Assembly: GCA_034436755.1 (NCBI GenBank)
Contig: DAOTVB010000030.1
Location: 42,261 to 106,260, forward strand
Source: CAKZQX01 sp034436755
GTDB lineage: Bacteria > Chloroflexota > Chloroflexia > Chloroflexales > Chloroflexaceae
Reading direction: 5' to 3'
Length of the DNA: 64,000 nucleotides
Shown: in pieces, positions 17,358 to 26,296 of the stretch
Position numbering within the stretch: the first letter of the stretch is position 1
Layout of the letters: every line of letters starts with the position of its first letter
Made by a program: the position numbers and the translations under genes
Notes under the pieces: model-generated
What the model was told of the DNA's origin: nothing
Databases searched by the model: none
Seen by the model: the letters and a program-made list of their open reading frames with translations, nothing else

Positions 17358-18275
17358 CTACTGTGAGTTCTGCAGCAAGCCCTCTTGCTCCAGGAACTCG
17401 CGCGCTACATCGGCCGGCTCACGCTGGTTGCCGGTCACTTCGTAGTTCAGTTCCCGCATAACCTCGGTCGTTAACACTGGGGAGAGGGTATTCAGCGCAT
17501 CACGAATCTGTGGATTGGCTTCGAGCGTGTCCTGGCGTACCACGGGTGCAACCTGGTAGGGCGGGAACAGGTTCTGATCGTCTTCCAGCACCACCAGATC
17601 GAAGGCGCTAATCTCGCCGTCGGTTCCAAACCCGACCGCAATATCGGCATCATCGTTCTGCAGCGCCTGATAGCGCAGCGAGCCGGTACCAACCGCTTTA
17701 TACTCCGCGAGATCAAACTCGCCATACACCCGCTTCAGGCCGGGCAGTCCATCGGGGCGCTCCTGAAACTCGTCCGGGCCGGCCATCACCAGTTCATCGG
17801 CCTGGGCAACCATATCCGAGATGGTTTCGATCCCATACTGCTCGGCATCTTCCCGGGTCATCACCAGCGCCTGGGTGTTATTCAACGGTGCCGGTTGCAG
17901 CCACGCCAGATTAAACTGCTCCTGGTAATCCTGAGCCACCGTGTCGTAGACCTCTTGCGGGTCGGAGTTGACCGGCAGATCCAGCACGGTAATCAGCGCA
18001 GTGCCGGTGTACTCCGGGTAGAGATCGATGTCGCCGTTCTCGATTGCGGCCTGCGCGACCGGGGTCGCTCCCAGGTTCATGCGGCGCTCAACATTAAACC
18101 CGGCATCTTCGAGCATCAGGGCATACATCTGCCCCAGGATAAACTGTTCTGCAAAATCTTTTGAACCGACACTGATCGTCGCACCACCCGCCGCGCCATT
18201 ACCACCGCCACACGCCGCCAGCGTCAGCAAAATCAGCAGCAGCATTGTGGTTGAGAGCGTCCGTAAGCCGTTCAT
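17358..18275 (-). CDS. Osmoprotectant-binding lipoprotein (OpuAC/OsmF domain)
   Basis: 305 residues. A signal peptide with lipobox (LLILLTLAACGGG) gives a lipid-anchored protein. The OpuAC-type domain starts ATISVGSKDFAEQFILGQMYALMLEDAGF and contains the hallmark NGDIDLYPEYTGTAL. Later blocks AEYKAVGTGSLRYQALQNDDADIAVGF and VVRQDTLEANPQIRDALNTLSPVL are typical. It delivers quaternary ammonium solutes to the permeases. It is transcribed just before the ATPase gene; the second permease gene lies 395 bp upstream, with a strong hairpin between. Confidence 0.92.
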   Translation of the reverse strand: MNGLRTLSTTMLLLILLTLAACGGGNGAAGGATISVGSKDFAEQFILGQMYALMLEDAGFNVERRMNLGATPVAQAAIENGDIDLYPEYTGTALITVLDLPVNSDPQEVYDTVAQDYQEQFNLAWLQPAPLNNTQALVMTREDAEQYGIETISDMVAQADELVMAGPDEFQERPDGLPGLKRVYGEFDLAEYKAVGTGSLRYQALQNDDADIAVGFGTDGEISAFDLVVLEDDQNLFPPYQVAPVVRQDTLEANPQIRDALNTLSPVLTTEVMRELNYEVTGNQREPADVAREFLEQEGLLQNSQ

Positions 18276-18447
18276 GGTTACACTACCTCGCTACTCTAAA
18301 GTGTTGTCCGTCCGCGATCGTCCCACGTACTGCGGACGCGATTCTGTGCGTCCCGCCCGAACCCCCCGAAAAACCTTCGCTACAGCAACCCTACATTTGT
18401 CGTAGTGCCGCCTGATGAACATTGAAATTTTAACCTGGATAGATACC

Positions 18448-18481
18448 AGACCAGACAGGTCTCCGAAGACCTGTCTGGTCT
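18448..18481. terminator. Long perfect hairpin within the transporter cluster
   Basis: Arms AGACCAGACAGGTCT (18448-18462) and its complement (18467-18481) form a 15-bp stem with a CCGA loop, extended by GATA/TATC outside. It lies between the distal permease gene and the binding-protein gene. There is no T run, so it may stabilise an RNA end or lower read-through, setting different levels for permease and binding protein. Confidence 0.5.
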
Positions 18482-18526
18482 CTATCGATATATCCAGACG
18501 ATCTTCTCAACGTTCATCAGCCGTAG

Positions 18527-18640
18527 GGTGCATTCGATGCCCCGTTCATCAGCCGTAGGGTGCATTCGATGCCCCGTTTTTCTAAGAACCAGGCAACCAG
18601 TCGTAGTTTTCCTGCCGTAGGGTGCATTCGATGCACCGTT
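18527..18640. repeat. Dispersed GTAGGGTGCAT repeat family, second cluster
   Basis: Three copies of CCGTAGGGTGCATTCGATGC, two of them preceded by a family B word (TTCATCAG). With the hairpin at 18448 this accounts for the 395-bp gap 18276-18670, which has no gene. Confidence 0.75.
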
Positions 18641-18670
18641 TTTTTGCTACACCCCTGCCGGAGCCCGGCC

Positions 18671-19309
18671 TCACCCGGTTGGTGGCTGGATCGCGCGCTG
18701 CAAGTTGCTCATACCAATCTCGGCCAGCAGTGCCAGCAGGGCCACCGGCACTGCGCCCACCAGCAGGATCGCCTGGTCAAACTGGGCAAAGCCCAGCGTA
18801 ATAAACTGCCCCAACCCCCCGGCTCCGATAAATGCCGCCAGGGTCGCACTGGCAATCACCTCAATCGTCGCAGTTCTGATGCCGGCGATCACCACCGGCA
18901 ACGCCAGCGGAATCTCAACCTGCCGCAGCACCTGCCGGGGCGTCATGCCCATCCCGGCGGCCGCCTCACGGATGGCCGGATCGATGTTGCGAAACGCAGC
19001 ATCGGTGTTGATCAGAATGGGCGGCAGTGCCAGCAGCGTCAGGGCAATTGCGGCCGACTGAAACGACAGGCCAAAGTAGGGAGTCGCCAGAAAGAGCACC
19101 GCCAGGCTGGGAATGACCCGCAGCGCATTAAAGCCGTTGATAAAGGTCAGCGATGCCACGCGCGAGCGCGATGTCACCACTCCCAGCGGCACACAGACCA
19201 GAATGCCGATGCTGAGCGCAATCGCCACCAGCAGGAGATGATCGCGGGTGGCGGTCAGCAGTTCATCCAGATGCTCGACGGCATAGTTCCAGGCTTCCAG
19301 AAAAATCAT
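18671..19309 (-). CDS. Osmoprotectant ABC transporter permease (second subunit)
   Basis: 212 residues with about five to six membrane helices. The EAA-type loop is REAAAGMGMTPRQVLRQVEIPLALPVVIAG, close to that of the permease at 15687, followed by VEVIASATLAAFIGAGGLGQFI. It is first in the cluster on the minus strand. Paired permeases of this kind occur in OpuB/OpuC and YehWXYZ systems. The start ATG has AAGGAAAG upstream. Confidence 0.9.
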   Translation of the reverse strand: MIFLEAWNYAVEHLDELLTATRDHLLLVAIALSIGILVCVPLGVVTSRSRVASLTFINGFNALRVIPSLAVLFLATPYFGLSFQSAAIALTLLALPPILINTDAAFRNIDPAIREAAAGMGMTPRQVLRQVEIPLALPVVIAGIRTATIEVIASATLAAFIGAGGLGQFITLGFAQFDQAILLVGAVPVALLALLAEIGMSNLQRAIQPPTG

Positions 19310-19667
19310 CCGTAACTTTCCTTATGCTACCGTTCATGCGACGTTCCTAAAGGCAACAGTTTGCAGCAAAAAGTATGCCATGTCGGGCCGGTGTTCATGC
19401 CGGTTAAGGTGCCGATCACGCGGCTCTGCCGGGCAGGGCGCATGGCATCCGCACCAGTCAGACACAAACGTCCGGCGCTATAGCACAACAACGTGGAAAT
19501 TTCAACTATGGGATAAGACGGGGGTGCAATGCCGCTGCCGCCCCGATATTACGGGAACCGCGGGTGCGTTTCTTCCCATTCCTGCATAGTTCTATCATAC
19601 CACGAAGCGGGCGTGTCGTTTTGCGATCTGCGCCACACGTATTGATGGCAGGACGTGTGTGGTGGCC

Positions 19668-19755
19668 GTTCAACCCGCCCTGCCGCAGGCGAAGACGGCC
19701 GTTGTGGGCGTACATGTCCGATTTAAACACCCGCTGCGTAAGTCGTGGGCATAAC
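19668..19755. repeat. Foldback repeat family A fragment
   Basis: One half-element with CGCCCTGCCGCAGGCGAAG and the end GCTGCGTAAGTCGTGG. The rest of the gap 19310-19805 shows no gene or strong signal. Confidence 0.5.
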
Positions 19756-19805
19756 GTCAGCGACCAGGCTGCCACACGCCGTGTCCGCCGGGGCTGTTCA
19801 TTATA

Positions 19806-19834
19806 TTGACAGTGGTTCACTCTATTGGTATACT
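19806..19834 (+). promoter_or_regulatory. Sigma-70-type promoter of the XRE-cupin-methyltransferase gene
   Basis: TTGACA (19806-19811), a 17-base spacer and TATACT (19829-19834). Transcription would begin near 19841, about 34 bases ahead of the chosen GTG start. Confidence 0.8.
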
Positions 19835-19874
19835 CCCGGCACGATAGCAAATGCAATCCATGCAAGGAACAGAT

Positions 19875-21893
19875 GTGAATCAGATCCTGGCACAAAACCT
19901 TATTCGCTTACGTACACAGCGGAGCCTTTCGCTCACGGGCCTCGCCGAGCGCTCTGGGATTGCCAAGGCGACCCTGTCAACGCTGGAGGCGGGGCGGGGT
20001 AATCCCACCCTGGAGACGCTCTGGGCCGTGGCAAATGCCCTGGATGTTCCCTTTGGTACCCTGCTGGCCGAGGCGTCTGTCACGTCGGAGCAGGGCGTTG
20101 AACTGGTCGAGCCGAAGGTGCGCGTTCGTTTTATTGAACGAACAGGAGACTCGCCCGAAATTGAAGTCTACACGATGCATCTTGAAGCGCATGGCCGTCG
20201 CGAAGCTGTGCCGCATCACCCCGGTGTCCGCGAGCGCCTGACGGTTCTGCGGGGGCCGTTGCTGGTGGGGCCGTCCGCTACGCCCTCGCTGCTGCGGACG
20301 GGGGATACACTCACCTTTGCCGCCGATCAACCGCATATCTATGCCGCATTGGAGACCGCCGCCACCGCGCTGGTGGTGGTTGAATATCCGCAGGTCCAGC
20401 TTGCCGCGCATGCGTCACGCCTGATCCAGGCTCCTCCGACCTGTTCCGCGGATTGGGATGGGCTGCTGGCGCTGCTCCGGCGAACCTGGACCGAAGTTGC
20501 CCAGGGATTACCGGCGTTCCGGCTGGATATCGAGGCTGCGCCGGAGCAGATCGAGCATGTGGCGCTGGAACTGCGCGCGCGGCTGGATCAGTTGCAACAA
20601 CCGGGGTTCGCCTGGCCGCTGAAACATTTTGTCACACATGCACGGGCCGGGGTGGCCCTGCTGACATTTGCCTGGCCGCGGGTAACTGATGCCCTGGGGG
20701 ATATGTCGCCCGATCAGACTGATAAACCGGAGATTGACGCGGATACCCTGTTGCAACAGGCGGTCGATCTTGCTGCGCCGGCCCGTCACTCTGCCCGACC
20801 GCTGACGCCGGCCTTAACGCAGGAGTTAGAGGCACTCAGCCGCAGCGATGCGCTGACCCTGAGTAGCATTGCTGCGGAGATCCTGACCCAATCCGGCCGG
20901 CCAACCATCCCGTTGCATGCGTTCGCTCCCGTCCAGGTGCGGCAGCAGCCCACCTCGCGGGGAACGGCGGATGAACCATTGTTTGAGGATCGGATTGATG
21001 TCCACGCATACGATGCCTTTGAACTGCTGCATCCGGCGTATGCCCGGCAGGTTGTAGTTCTCGCGCAACTGCTGGAGAGGTTGCGGTCCGGCCCGGTGGC
21101 AACAATGCCCGCGCTTGATGTCGGTTCCGGGCCGGGCTTTCCGCTGCGGATGCTGCTTGAGCTTGTTCCGGAGTTGACCATCATCGCCGTAGAGCCGAGT
21201 CCGGCTGCGTTTGCCTATCTGCAACGCAACGTGGCACACATCCCTGCCGTTCAACCCATACAGGCCGACTTTCTCACCGGCACGTCTTCCCAGTCGTTTG
21301 ATCTCATCACCTCGGTCGGGGCATCGCACCACCTGAATACGGCATTCTTCTTGCAGCGTGCCGCGCAACTCCTGCAACCGGGTGGTCTGCTGCTCATCGC
21401 GGATGAGTTCCTCGCGCCCTACCGGACAGAGCAGGAACGGGCGCGCGAGCTGATCCGCCACCACGGTACTTACCTGCTGGCGACGCTGGTCACGCTGCCC
21501 GGTCAGGCCTACCGGCAACTGGCCCCCGACGAACTCTACCTGGTTGACCTGCTGGCAAATGCCGTCCCGCAGATGGTCTATGATGCCGAGAGTGACCAGG
21601 TAGCGCGCGCGGTTATGCATTGTCGTCGGCTCTTCCAGCAGGTGCGTGAGCGGGAAGCGCCACCCACGCTTTCGCATCCGCTGATGGCATTCTACTGGTT
21701 TCAGACGCTGGAACTGGAAGCGCTGGTCGCCGGTCTGGACTATGAGGTTGAACGCAAGACCTTTCCCGAGCGGTTTACCAGCCTGGCGCGGGTGGCGGGA
21801 TTGACGCTACGCGCCCACCAGCGCGTCTACGCAACCACCGGAAATACGCCGGCTGGTGGTGGTACGCATGTCTTTGCTTTTGAGAAATGCTGA
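19875..21893 (+). CDS. Three-domain fusion: XRE repressor-like HTH, cupin, SAM methyltransferase
   Basis: 672 residues from GTG at 19875, chosen because AAGGA lies six bases upstream; ATGs at 19851 and 19860 lack a ribosome site. Residues about 1-62 are an XRE helix-turn-helix (LAERSGIAKATLSTLEAGRGNPTLETLWAVANAL). Residues about 95-180 are a cupin-like beta barrel (RREAVPHHPGVRERLTVLRG, LRTGDTLTFAADQPH). After a long middle region, about 410-560 is a class I methyltransferase (motif I DVGSGPGFPLRML, acidic IIAVEPSP, then SVGASHHLN). XRE-cupin proteins commonly control adjacent transport genes. The stop overlaps the azlC start (TGATG), so this is one operon. The methyl acceptor is unknown. Confidence 0.85.
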   Translation: MNQILAQNLIRLRTQRSLSLTGLAERSGIAKATLSTLEAGRGNPTLETLWAVANALDVPFGTLLAEASVTSEQGVELVEPKVRVRFIERTGDSPEIEVYTMHLEAHGRREAVPHHPGVRERLTVLRGPLLVGPSATPSLLRTGDTLTFAADQPHIYAALETAATALVVVEYPQVQLAAHASRLIQAPPTCSADWDGLLALLRRTWTEVAQGLPAFRLDIEAAPEQIEHVALELRARLDQLQQPGFAWPLKHFVTHARAGVALLTFAWPRVTDALGDMSPDQTDKPEIDADTLLQQAVDLAAPARHSARPLTPALTQELEALSRSDALTLSSIAAEILTQSGRPTIPLHAFAPVQVRQQPTSRGTADEPLFEDRIDVHAYDAFELLHPAYARQVVVLAQLLERLRSGPVATMPALDVGSGPGFPLRMLLELVPELTIIAVEPSPAAFAYLQRNVAHIPAVQPIQADFLTGTSSQSFDLITSVGASHHLNTAFFLQRAAQLLQPGGLLLIADEFLAPYRTEQERARELIRHHGTYLLATLVTLPGQAYRQLAPDELYLVDLLANAVPQMVYDAESDQVARAVMHCRRLFQQVREREAPPTLSHPLMAFYWFQTLELEALVAGLDYEVERKTFPERFTSLARVAGLTLRAHQRVYATTGNTPAGGGTHVFAFEKC

Positions 21894-22588
21894 TGAAAAC
21901 ACAAACTTTACGCACAGGAATAGCGGCCAGTCTGCCGATTGTGCTGGGCTACCTGCCAGTGGCGATGACCTTTGGCGTGGTTGCGCGGGAGGCCGGATTG
22001 CTTCCATATGAGGCGTTGCTGCTCTCCGGGATTATCTTTGCCGGGGCCAGCCAGTTTGCGCTGATCGGGCTCCTGGCTACCGGCACTCCCGCCGGGATGC
22101 TGCTGCTGACGACATTTGCGCTGAATCTGCGCCATCTGCTCTACGGGCCGCTGCTCAGTCCGTTCCTGCAGCGGGCTTCGACCGTCCGTTCGCTGCTGGT
22201 GGCCTTTGGCCTGACGGATGAAGTATTTGCGGCGGCCTTTGCGCGGCTGGCCCAGAAACCCGAGGGTGAGCGGGTCGCCTGGCTTGCCGGGTTGGAGGTG
22301 GGCGCGTACCTGGCCTGGCTCGCCGGGACTGCAATCGGGGCCGGCAGCGGAGATCTGCTGGTCACGCTGTTTCCGCAGATGGCTGCGGCGCTGGCCTTTG
22401 CGCTGCCGGTCCTGTTTCTGGTCCTGCTCCTGCCGCTGCTGGAGGGTGAGGTGACGGTGGCGGTGCTGGTGGCTGCCGTTGTTGCCGGACTCTTTCAGTT
22501 TGCGGGCTACCCGACTCCCGGCATCCTCGCCGCCGGTCTGGCCGGGCCGCTCGCCGGGCTGCTCTGGAGGAGGCGCGCATGCAGGTAA
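21893..22588 (+). CDS. azlC: Branched-chain amino acid exporter large subunit AzlC
   Basis: 231 residues from the ATG at 21893, which overlaps the upstream stop; an ATG at 21887 would add two residues. The family signature lies at the N-terminus: SLPIVLGYLPVAMTFGVVAREAGL, then SGIIFAGASQFALIGLL and LTTFALNLRHLLYGPLL. About five to six membrane helices are predicted. AzlC pairs with the small AzlD to export leucine-type amino acids or their analogues. The coupled regulator upstream and azlD downstream make a three-gene unit. Confidence 0.93.
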   Translation: MKTQTLRTGIAASLPIVLGYLPVAMTFGVVAREAGLLPYEALLLSGIIFAGASQFALIGLLATGTPAGMLLLTTFALNLRHLLYGPLLSPFLQRASTVRSLLVAFGLTDEVFAAAFARLAQKPEGERVAWLAGLEVGAYLAWLAGTAIGAGSGDLLVTLFPQMAAALAFALPVLFLVLLLPLLEGEVTVAVLVAAVVAGLFQFAGYPTPGILAAGLAGPLAGLLWRRRACR

Positions 22589-22920
22589 ATCTGCTCCTGC
22601 TGATTATCATCATTGGACTGATGACCTATGGGTTGCGGGCGTTGCCGCTGCTGCTGACGCTCCGCCGGCAGCGAGATGCTTCGCCCCGGATGGCCCGCCT
22701 GGATCTGATCCTGAACCTGGCGGGGCCGTCGCTCCTGGCGGGTTTGCTGGCGGTTTCAGTGGTGCCCCCGGCGGACCAGCCGGCTGCCACGGGGCAGTTC
22801 CTGCACGGCCTGGTAGTCCTGGGGCTGGTTGCGCTGGTCTACCGACGCGTGCCCAATCTGGGTGTGGCGGTGCTGGTCGGCATCAGCGCCTACGCCCTGT
22901 TGCAGTCGTTCTTTGGCTAA
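22579..22920 (+). CDS. azlD: Branched-chain amino acid exporter small subunit AzlD
   Basis: 113 residues, nearly all membrane helices (LLLIIIIGLMTYGLRALPLLL, LAGPSLLAGLLAVSVV, GVAVLVGISAYALLQ). The MTYGLRALPL segment is typical of AzlD. It overlaps the end of azlC by ten bases, and the ribosome site GGAGGAGG lies within azlC. Both subunits are needed for export in characterised systems. Confidence 0.92.
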   Translation: MQVNLLLLIIIIGLMTYGLRALPLLLTLRRQRDASPRMARLDLILNLAGPSLLAGLLAVSVVPPADQPAATGQFLHGLVVLGLVALVYRRVPNLGVAVLVGISAYALLQSFFG

Positions 22921-22949
22921 GCCGACGCATCATTTCACCGCATCTCTCC

Positions 22950-23052
22950 GGTCGCATGTGTCGGTTCGTAGGTGCGGTTTGTAACCGCACGCCGGCCAGC
23001 ACCGCGTCTCGGCGGTCGCATGTGTCGGTTCGTAGGTGCGGTTTGTAACCGC
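22950..23052. repeat. 39-bp perfect direct repeat
   Basis: The same 39 bases (starting GGTCGCATGTGTCGGTTCG, ending TTTGTAACCGC) occur at 22950-22988 and 23014-23052, with 25 bases between. Each contains the palindrome GCGGTTTGTAACCGC. Confidence 0.85.
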
Positions 23053-23057
23053 CTGGC

Positions 23058-23262
23058 CCATGCCTGTCCCGGCAGGCATGCAACCGGCTGAAGCCGGGAT
23101 TCCCGGATGGCATATATTGAACATTAAATCCGGCTATCACTGGACTGGAGTCCCGGCTTCAGCCGGATCAGGCGTTCCTGGCAGGATGCTACGGTCCCGG
23201 CAGGCATGCAACCGGCTGAAGCCGGGACTCCCGGATGGCATAGCCGGAGTAGTTTCTCAACG
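23058..23262. repeat. Palindromic repeat family B, two units
   Basis: Words CCGGCTGAAGCCGGGA and TCCCGGCTTCAGCCGGATCAG alternate in opposite orientations and end in TTTCTCAACGTTCAT. With the 39-bp repeat this explains the 440-bp gap after azlD; no gene was seen. Confidence 0.75.
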
Positions 23263-23360
23263 TTCATATGCTGCCCGCTGACTGCTGATGGCGGATGGCG
23301 GACGGCTTCACGTACCTCTGCGCTCTCTGTAGCTCGGCGGTGCAGGCAACAGTGGCGTAG

Positions 23361-23753
23361 TTAATCGTTGCCCCGTCTGTGTGCTACCTTTTTGAGCAAA
23401 GTGCGCCCACTTCTTTCATACTGGTCAACTTCGTTATCTGACATTGCACCCAGCAGGGCGAGTACTCGGTGATAATCCTTTGCTTCTACAGCTTTTAACA
23501 TATTCTGGTCACGGGTGCAGGCACTGGCATGGATGAAAGCAAGAGCACGTGCAATATCGATTTCGATATCACATGAAAAATTACGAGCACGGACGATACC
23601 ACGGGATTTTGTGGTATATTCAGACCGGGTTCTTGCTATGGTAAATATAATCTCTTGAGAACCATTGATTTTATGTTTGTATCCATACAGTATTTGATTT
23701 TTGATCAATTTAAAAATAAAAAATTCAATTTCGCAAACGATATTGTAGTTCAT
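23361..23753 (-). CDS. Unrecognised AT-rich reading frame after the NACHT gene
   Basis: 130 residues. Its N-terminal half is basic and aromatic (IVCEIEFFIFKLIKNQILYGYKHK) and its second half is helical (DIEIDIARALAFIHASACTRD, then EAKDYHRVLALLGAMSDNEVDQYERSG). No family was recognised. It begins 20 bp beyond the stop of the NACHT gene on the same strand. The DNA here is much richer in A and T than the flanks. Alternating charged/Ala/Leu stretches resemble tails of some Chloroflexota NACHT proteins, so it could be a broken-off end of that protein or a small partner gene. Whether it is expressed is uncertain. Confidence 0.4.
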   Translation of the reverse strand: MNYNIVCEIEFFIFKLIKNQILYGYKHKINGSQEIIFTIARTRSEYTTKSRGIVRARNFSCDIEIDIARALAFIHASACTRDQNMLKAVEAKDYHRVLALLGAMSDNEVDQYERSGRTLLKKVAHRRGND

Positions 23754-23773
23754 TTCATGTTCGTTTGATTGGC

Positions 23774-26146
23774 TTATGAAAAGATTTTCTGTATTGTTGT
23801 TTGTACATGTAATTTGTTTACCCCTTTTATGACTGTGAAATGTGGGTTATCGAGAGCAATCATGCCATCCTGTTGCCGACACCAGGCACTCAGTGTGTCC
23901 GTATGCGCGTGTGCCGGGTATGCCCGGCTCTCTTCCGGCATGGGCAGGCGGTAGCGCATGGTGTCCATCTGCCGGGCTGTCAGCCACTCACAGAATTTTT
24001 CGGCGTCCGCCCCACGCATGCCGGCAATGGGCTCAAGTGCCTGCCCAGGTGGGAAGCGGTACGTGGTCCAGTGGTCGGGTTGATAATACTCACCCTCGGC
24101 CCGCATCGCATCCAGGAATAACTGGTATTCGGCGCAGGTGATATAATCGGTGCTGATGGCGCGCTGCTCGTCAAGCAATTGCCAACCCTCGGTTGCACGC
24201 AGGCGACGGACCAGCAGCACGTCAGCCGCCAGGCGGAAGCGCTCCAGGTCGTCGGCTTCCAGGGCATCAATGAGCACGCGGTTCAACGCCTGTATAACAT
24301 CCGGATCAACTTCACTGGTCTCGTCCAGACACATCGCGGCCAGTACCAGTGCCGGGATAGTATTGAGATCCAGGCATGCCTGGATAATGGGAGTGGCATC
24401 TCCCAGAGCCGCATAGAAGAGCAGCGTTTCGTGCCACCAGGCATCCTGCACCAGCGCACGCCAGTCTGGAGCGGTCTTGCTATCGCGTAGTTCCAGTGCG
24501 GCCAGGTATTCCCGAAACATGGCATGGGCGAATAGCCATTTTGTTCCGGCAACCAGTACAATCAGGTTCGTCGAAGTATGCAGAAAGTTCAGAACATTGA
24601 AGTCAGGCTCATGCTGGCGCAGCTTGAGCCGCCTAATTTTTGGCTCGATCAGGCGTTGCGCCTCAGCCGTTGCGATCTCCGGCAGTCTGTTTTCCATCAT
24701 AAACATTGCCAGGGTGCGCAGCAGTTCCTTTTTCTTCTCCGGTTGGAGCGATTCCTCAATACGTTTTTTCTCCACACGCAGGGTGACAAGGAGTTCATAA
24801 ATGCGGCCAAAGAGAGCACTACGGGTGGCCGGCAGTCCGCCCGCATCCCGCGCATCAATGGCAATCATTGTCAGTAACAGCGGATTGCCCGCAAACTCAT
24901 TTAACACCGGTTTGGTACGCAGTTCCGCCAGGACATCGCGCACTTTGCGCTGCACCTCCGGGCGTACCTGCTCCGGTTTCTTGCCGCTGCGACAGAGATC
25001 AAAGGTATACCACTTCTCCAGAAACTCCCGCCGCTGGTCAAAGGTAAATGACTGCATGCCCAGAATGCTGCGTCGGGGATGCTGTAGCGGCGCTTCTTTG
25101 TAACCACCCGGCCGTGATGTCACCACAAAGCGTGACTGGGGATAGCTACCGATCTGGCGGTCGATCCAGGCGGCAATTTGCTTTCGCTGCTGGATGCTTG
25201 CGACCTCATCCATCCCATCAAGCAGCACCAGACAGCGACCTGCCTTGAGTTGCCGCTCAAACCAACCGTCCGGTGGATTGAGGCGACGCTCCGGTTGGTC
25301 GGGATTGCTGAAATAGTGCTGCACCAGTTGGTCAAGCCCCGGTGGATTGTCGCCGCAGAGGGTAGCAACATGGTCACGCAGGTAGAGCAGAATGGGGATA
25401 TCGTGCTCCGACACACCGTGGCGGCGCTGCCGGCGGAAGGCAAACTCCAGCGCCACATGTTGCATCATCGTCGTCTTACCAAAGCCGGCCCCCCCCAGGA
25501 TCACCAGCGCATCATCCGCTGCACTGCCCGATCTGGAACAGATCTGACGCAAAAAATGCCAGATTTGCTGGCCGGCGCGGTCAGCACTGCGCGTAACCAG
25601 GCGACGTTCCGCATGTTCTTCACTATCGGGTACGACCCGCAAATCCACAAAGATATCCTGCACCCGTGGGGCTTCACCAATGCCGCGCAGGCCAAAGGTA
25701 TTAATCCGGCTCTGTTCGCTACGCCACCAGTTTCGATACTTTCGCTCAAATTGGTCAACCTGCCGCCGGGTGAGCCAATAGTAGCTGAAGACAGCAGCGA
25801 CCACCGCCAGCGTAACAGCGAGAAGCCAGAGTCCCAGTCGCGCCGGCACCTCTACCAGACCCAATGCCAGAATTCCTACCGTCAACACACCCACGAAAAC
25901 CACCGCCGGCCAGACCCATTCGGCATTAAGCAGTGGCTGACGGCGCGTTGTATCGCCTGTATCCTGGCGTACCGGAGTGGTGGCAAGGAATGCGGCCAGC
26001 GTTGCGGCCAGCGTCGATACCAGAGTATACGTCGGTTCAAAGCCTGGCTCAGCAATGAGCCAGTAGACCAGAATGAGCCACTGGAAGGTAGTAAGACCCC
26101 ATAAGAGGAAACGGCCTGTCCTGGTGTCAAGTGGTCGCTGCATCAT
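23774..26146 (-). CDS. Membrane NACHT-family NTPase with C-terminal formylglycine-enzyme-like (SUMF1) domain
   Basis: 790 residues. Four membrane helices lie in the first 125 residues. The NACHT NTPase follows, with Walker A GGAGFGKTT (218-226), Walker B CLVLLDGMDEV (about 305-315), the arginine-bearing RFVVTSRPGGY and the winged-helix end GNPLLLTMIAI. A helical region covers about 470-670. The C-terminus (about 680-770) resembles SUMF1/FGE domains (ISTDYITCAEYQLFLDA, WTTYRFPPGQALEPI, AEKFCEWLTA, YRLPMPEE). Bacterial NACHT proteins are often anti-phage or signalling STAND ATPases. The last 30 residues lie in AT-rich DNA and lack the normal FGE ending, so the tail may have been replaced. Confidence 0.85.
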   Translation of the reverse strand: MMQRPLDTRTGRFLLWGLTTFQWLILVYWLIAEPGFEPTYTLVSTLAATLAAFLATTPVRQDTGDTTRRQPLLNAEWVWPAVVFVGVLTVGILALGLVEVPARLGLWLLAVTLAVVAAVFSYYWLTRRQVDQFERKYRNWWRSEQSRINTFGLRGIGEAPRVQDIFVDLRVVPDSEEHAERRLVTRSADRAGQQIWHFLRQICSRSGSAADDALVILGGAGFGKTTMMQHVALEFAFRRQRRHGVSEHDIPILLYLRDHVATLCGDNPPGLDQLVQHYFSNPDQPERRLNPPDGWFERQLKAGRCLVLLDGMDEVASIQQRKQIAAWIDRQIGSYPQSRFVVTSRPGGYKEAPLQHPRRSILGMQSFTFDQRREFLEKWYTFDLCRSGKKPEQVRPEVQRKVRDVLAELRTKPVLNEFAGNPLLLTMIAIDARDAGGLPATRSALFGRIYELLVTLRVEKKRIEESLQPEKKKELLRTLAMFMMENRLPEIATAEAQRLIEPKIRRLKLRQHEPDFNVLNFLHTSTNLIVLVAGTKWLFAHAMFREYLAALELRDSKTAPDWRALVQDAWWHETLLFYAALGDATPIIQACLDLNTIPALVLAAMCLDETSEVDPDVIQALNRVLIDALEADDLERFRLAADVLLVRRLRATEGWQLLDEQRAISTDYITCAEYQLFLDAMRAEGEYYQPDHWTTYRFPPGQALEPIAGMRGADAEKFCEWLTARQMDTMRYRLPMPEESRAYPAHAHTDTLSAWCRQQDGMIALDNPHFTVIKGVNKLHVQTTIQKIFS

Positions 26147-26242
26147 TCTCTCACGCTGCCGGTCAGGATACCGGGTATAGGGTACTGGCTGGGGATGCGA
26201 TTGTCAAGCATTATCGGTTGGGGTTATATATTCACGCAACTA

Positions 26243-26289
26243 CCGTAATCCGTAATCCGTAGCCCGTAATCCGTAATCCATAATCCGTA
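26243..26289. repeat. Heptanucleotide array (CCGTAAT)x6.7
   Basis: Units CCGTAAT, CCGTAAT, CCGTAGC, CCGTAAT, CCGTAAT, CCATAAT, CCGTAA in tandem, lying between the toxin-like gene and the NACHT gene. Confidence 0.9.
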
Positions 26290-26296
26290 AAACTTG

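Noticed and set aside
23361..23753. A confident antitoxin or effector call for the 130-residue frame
   Set aside because: No family features were seen; only its position and composition are informative.
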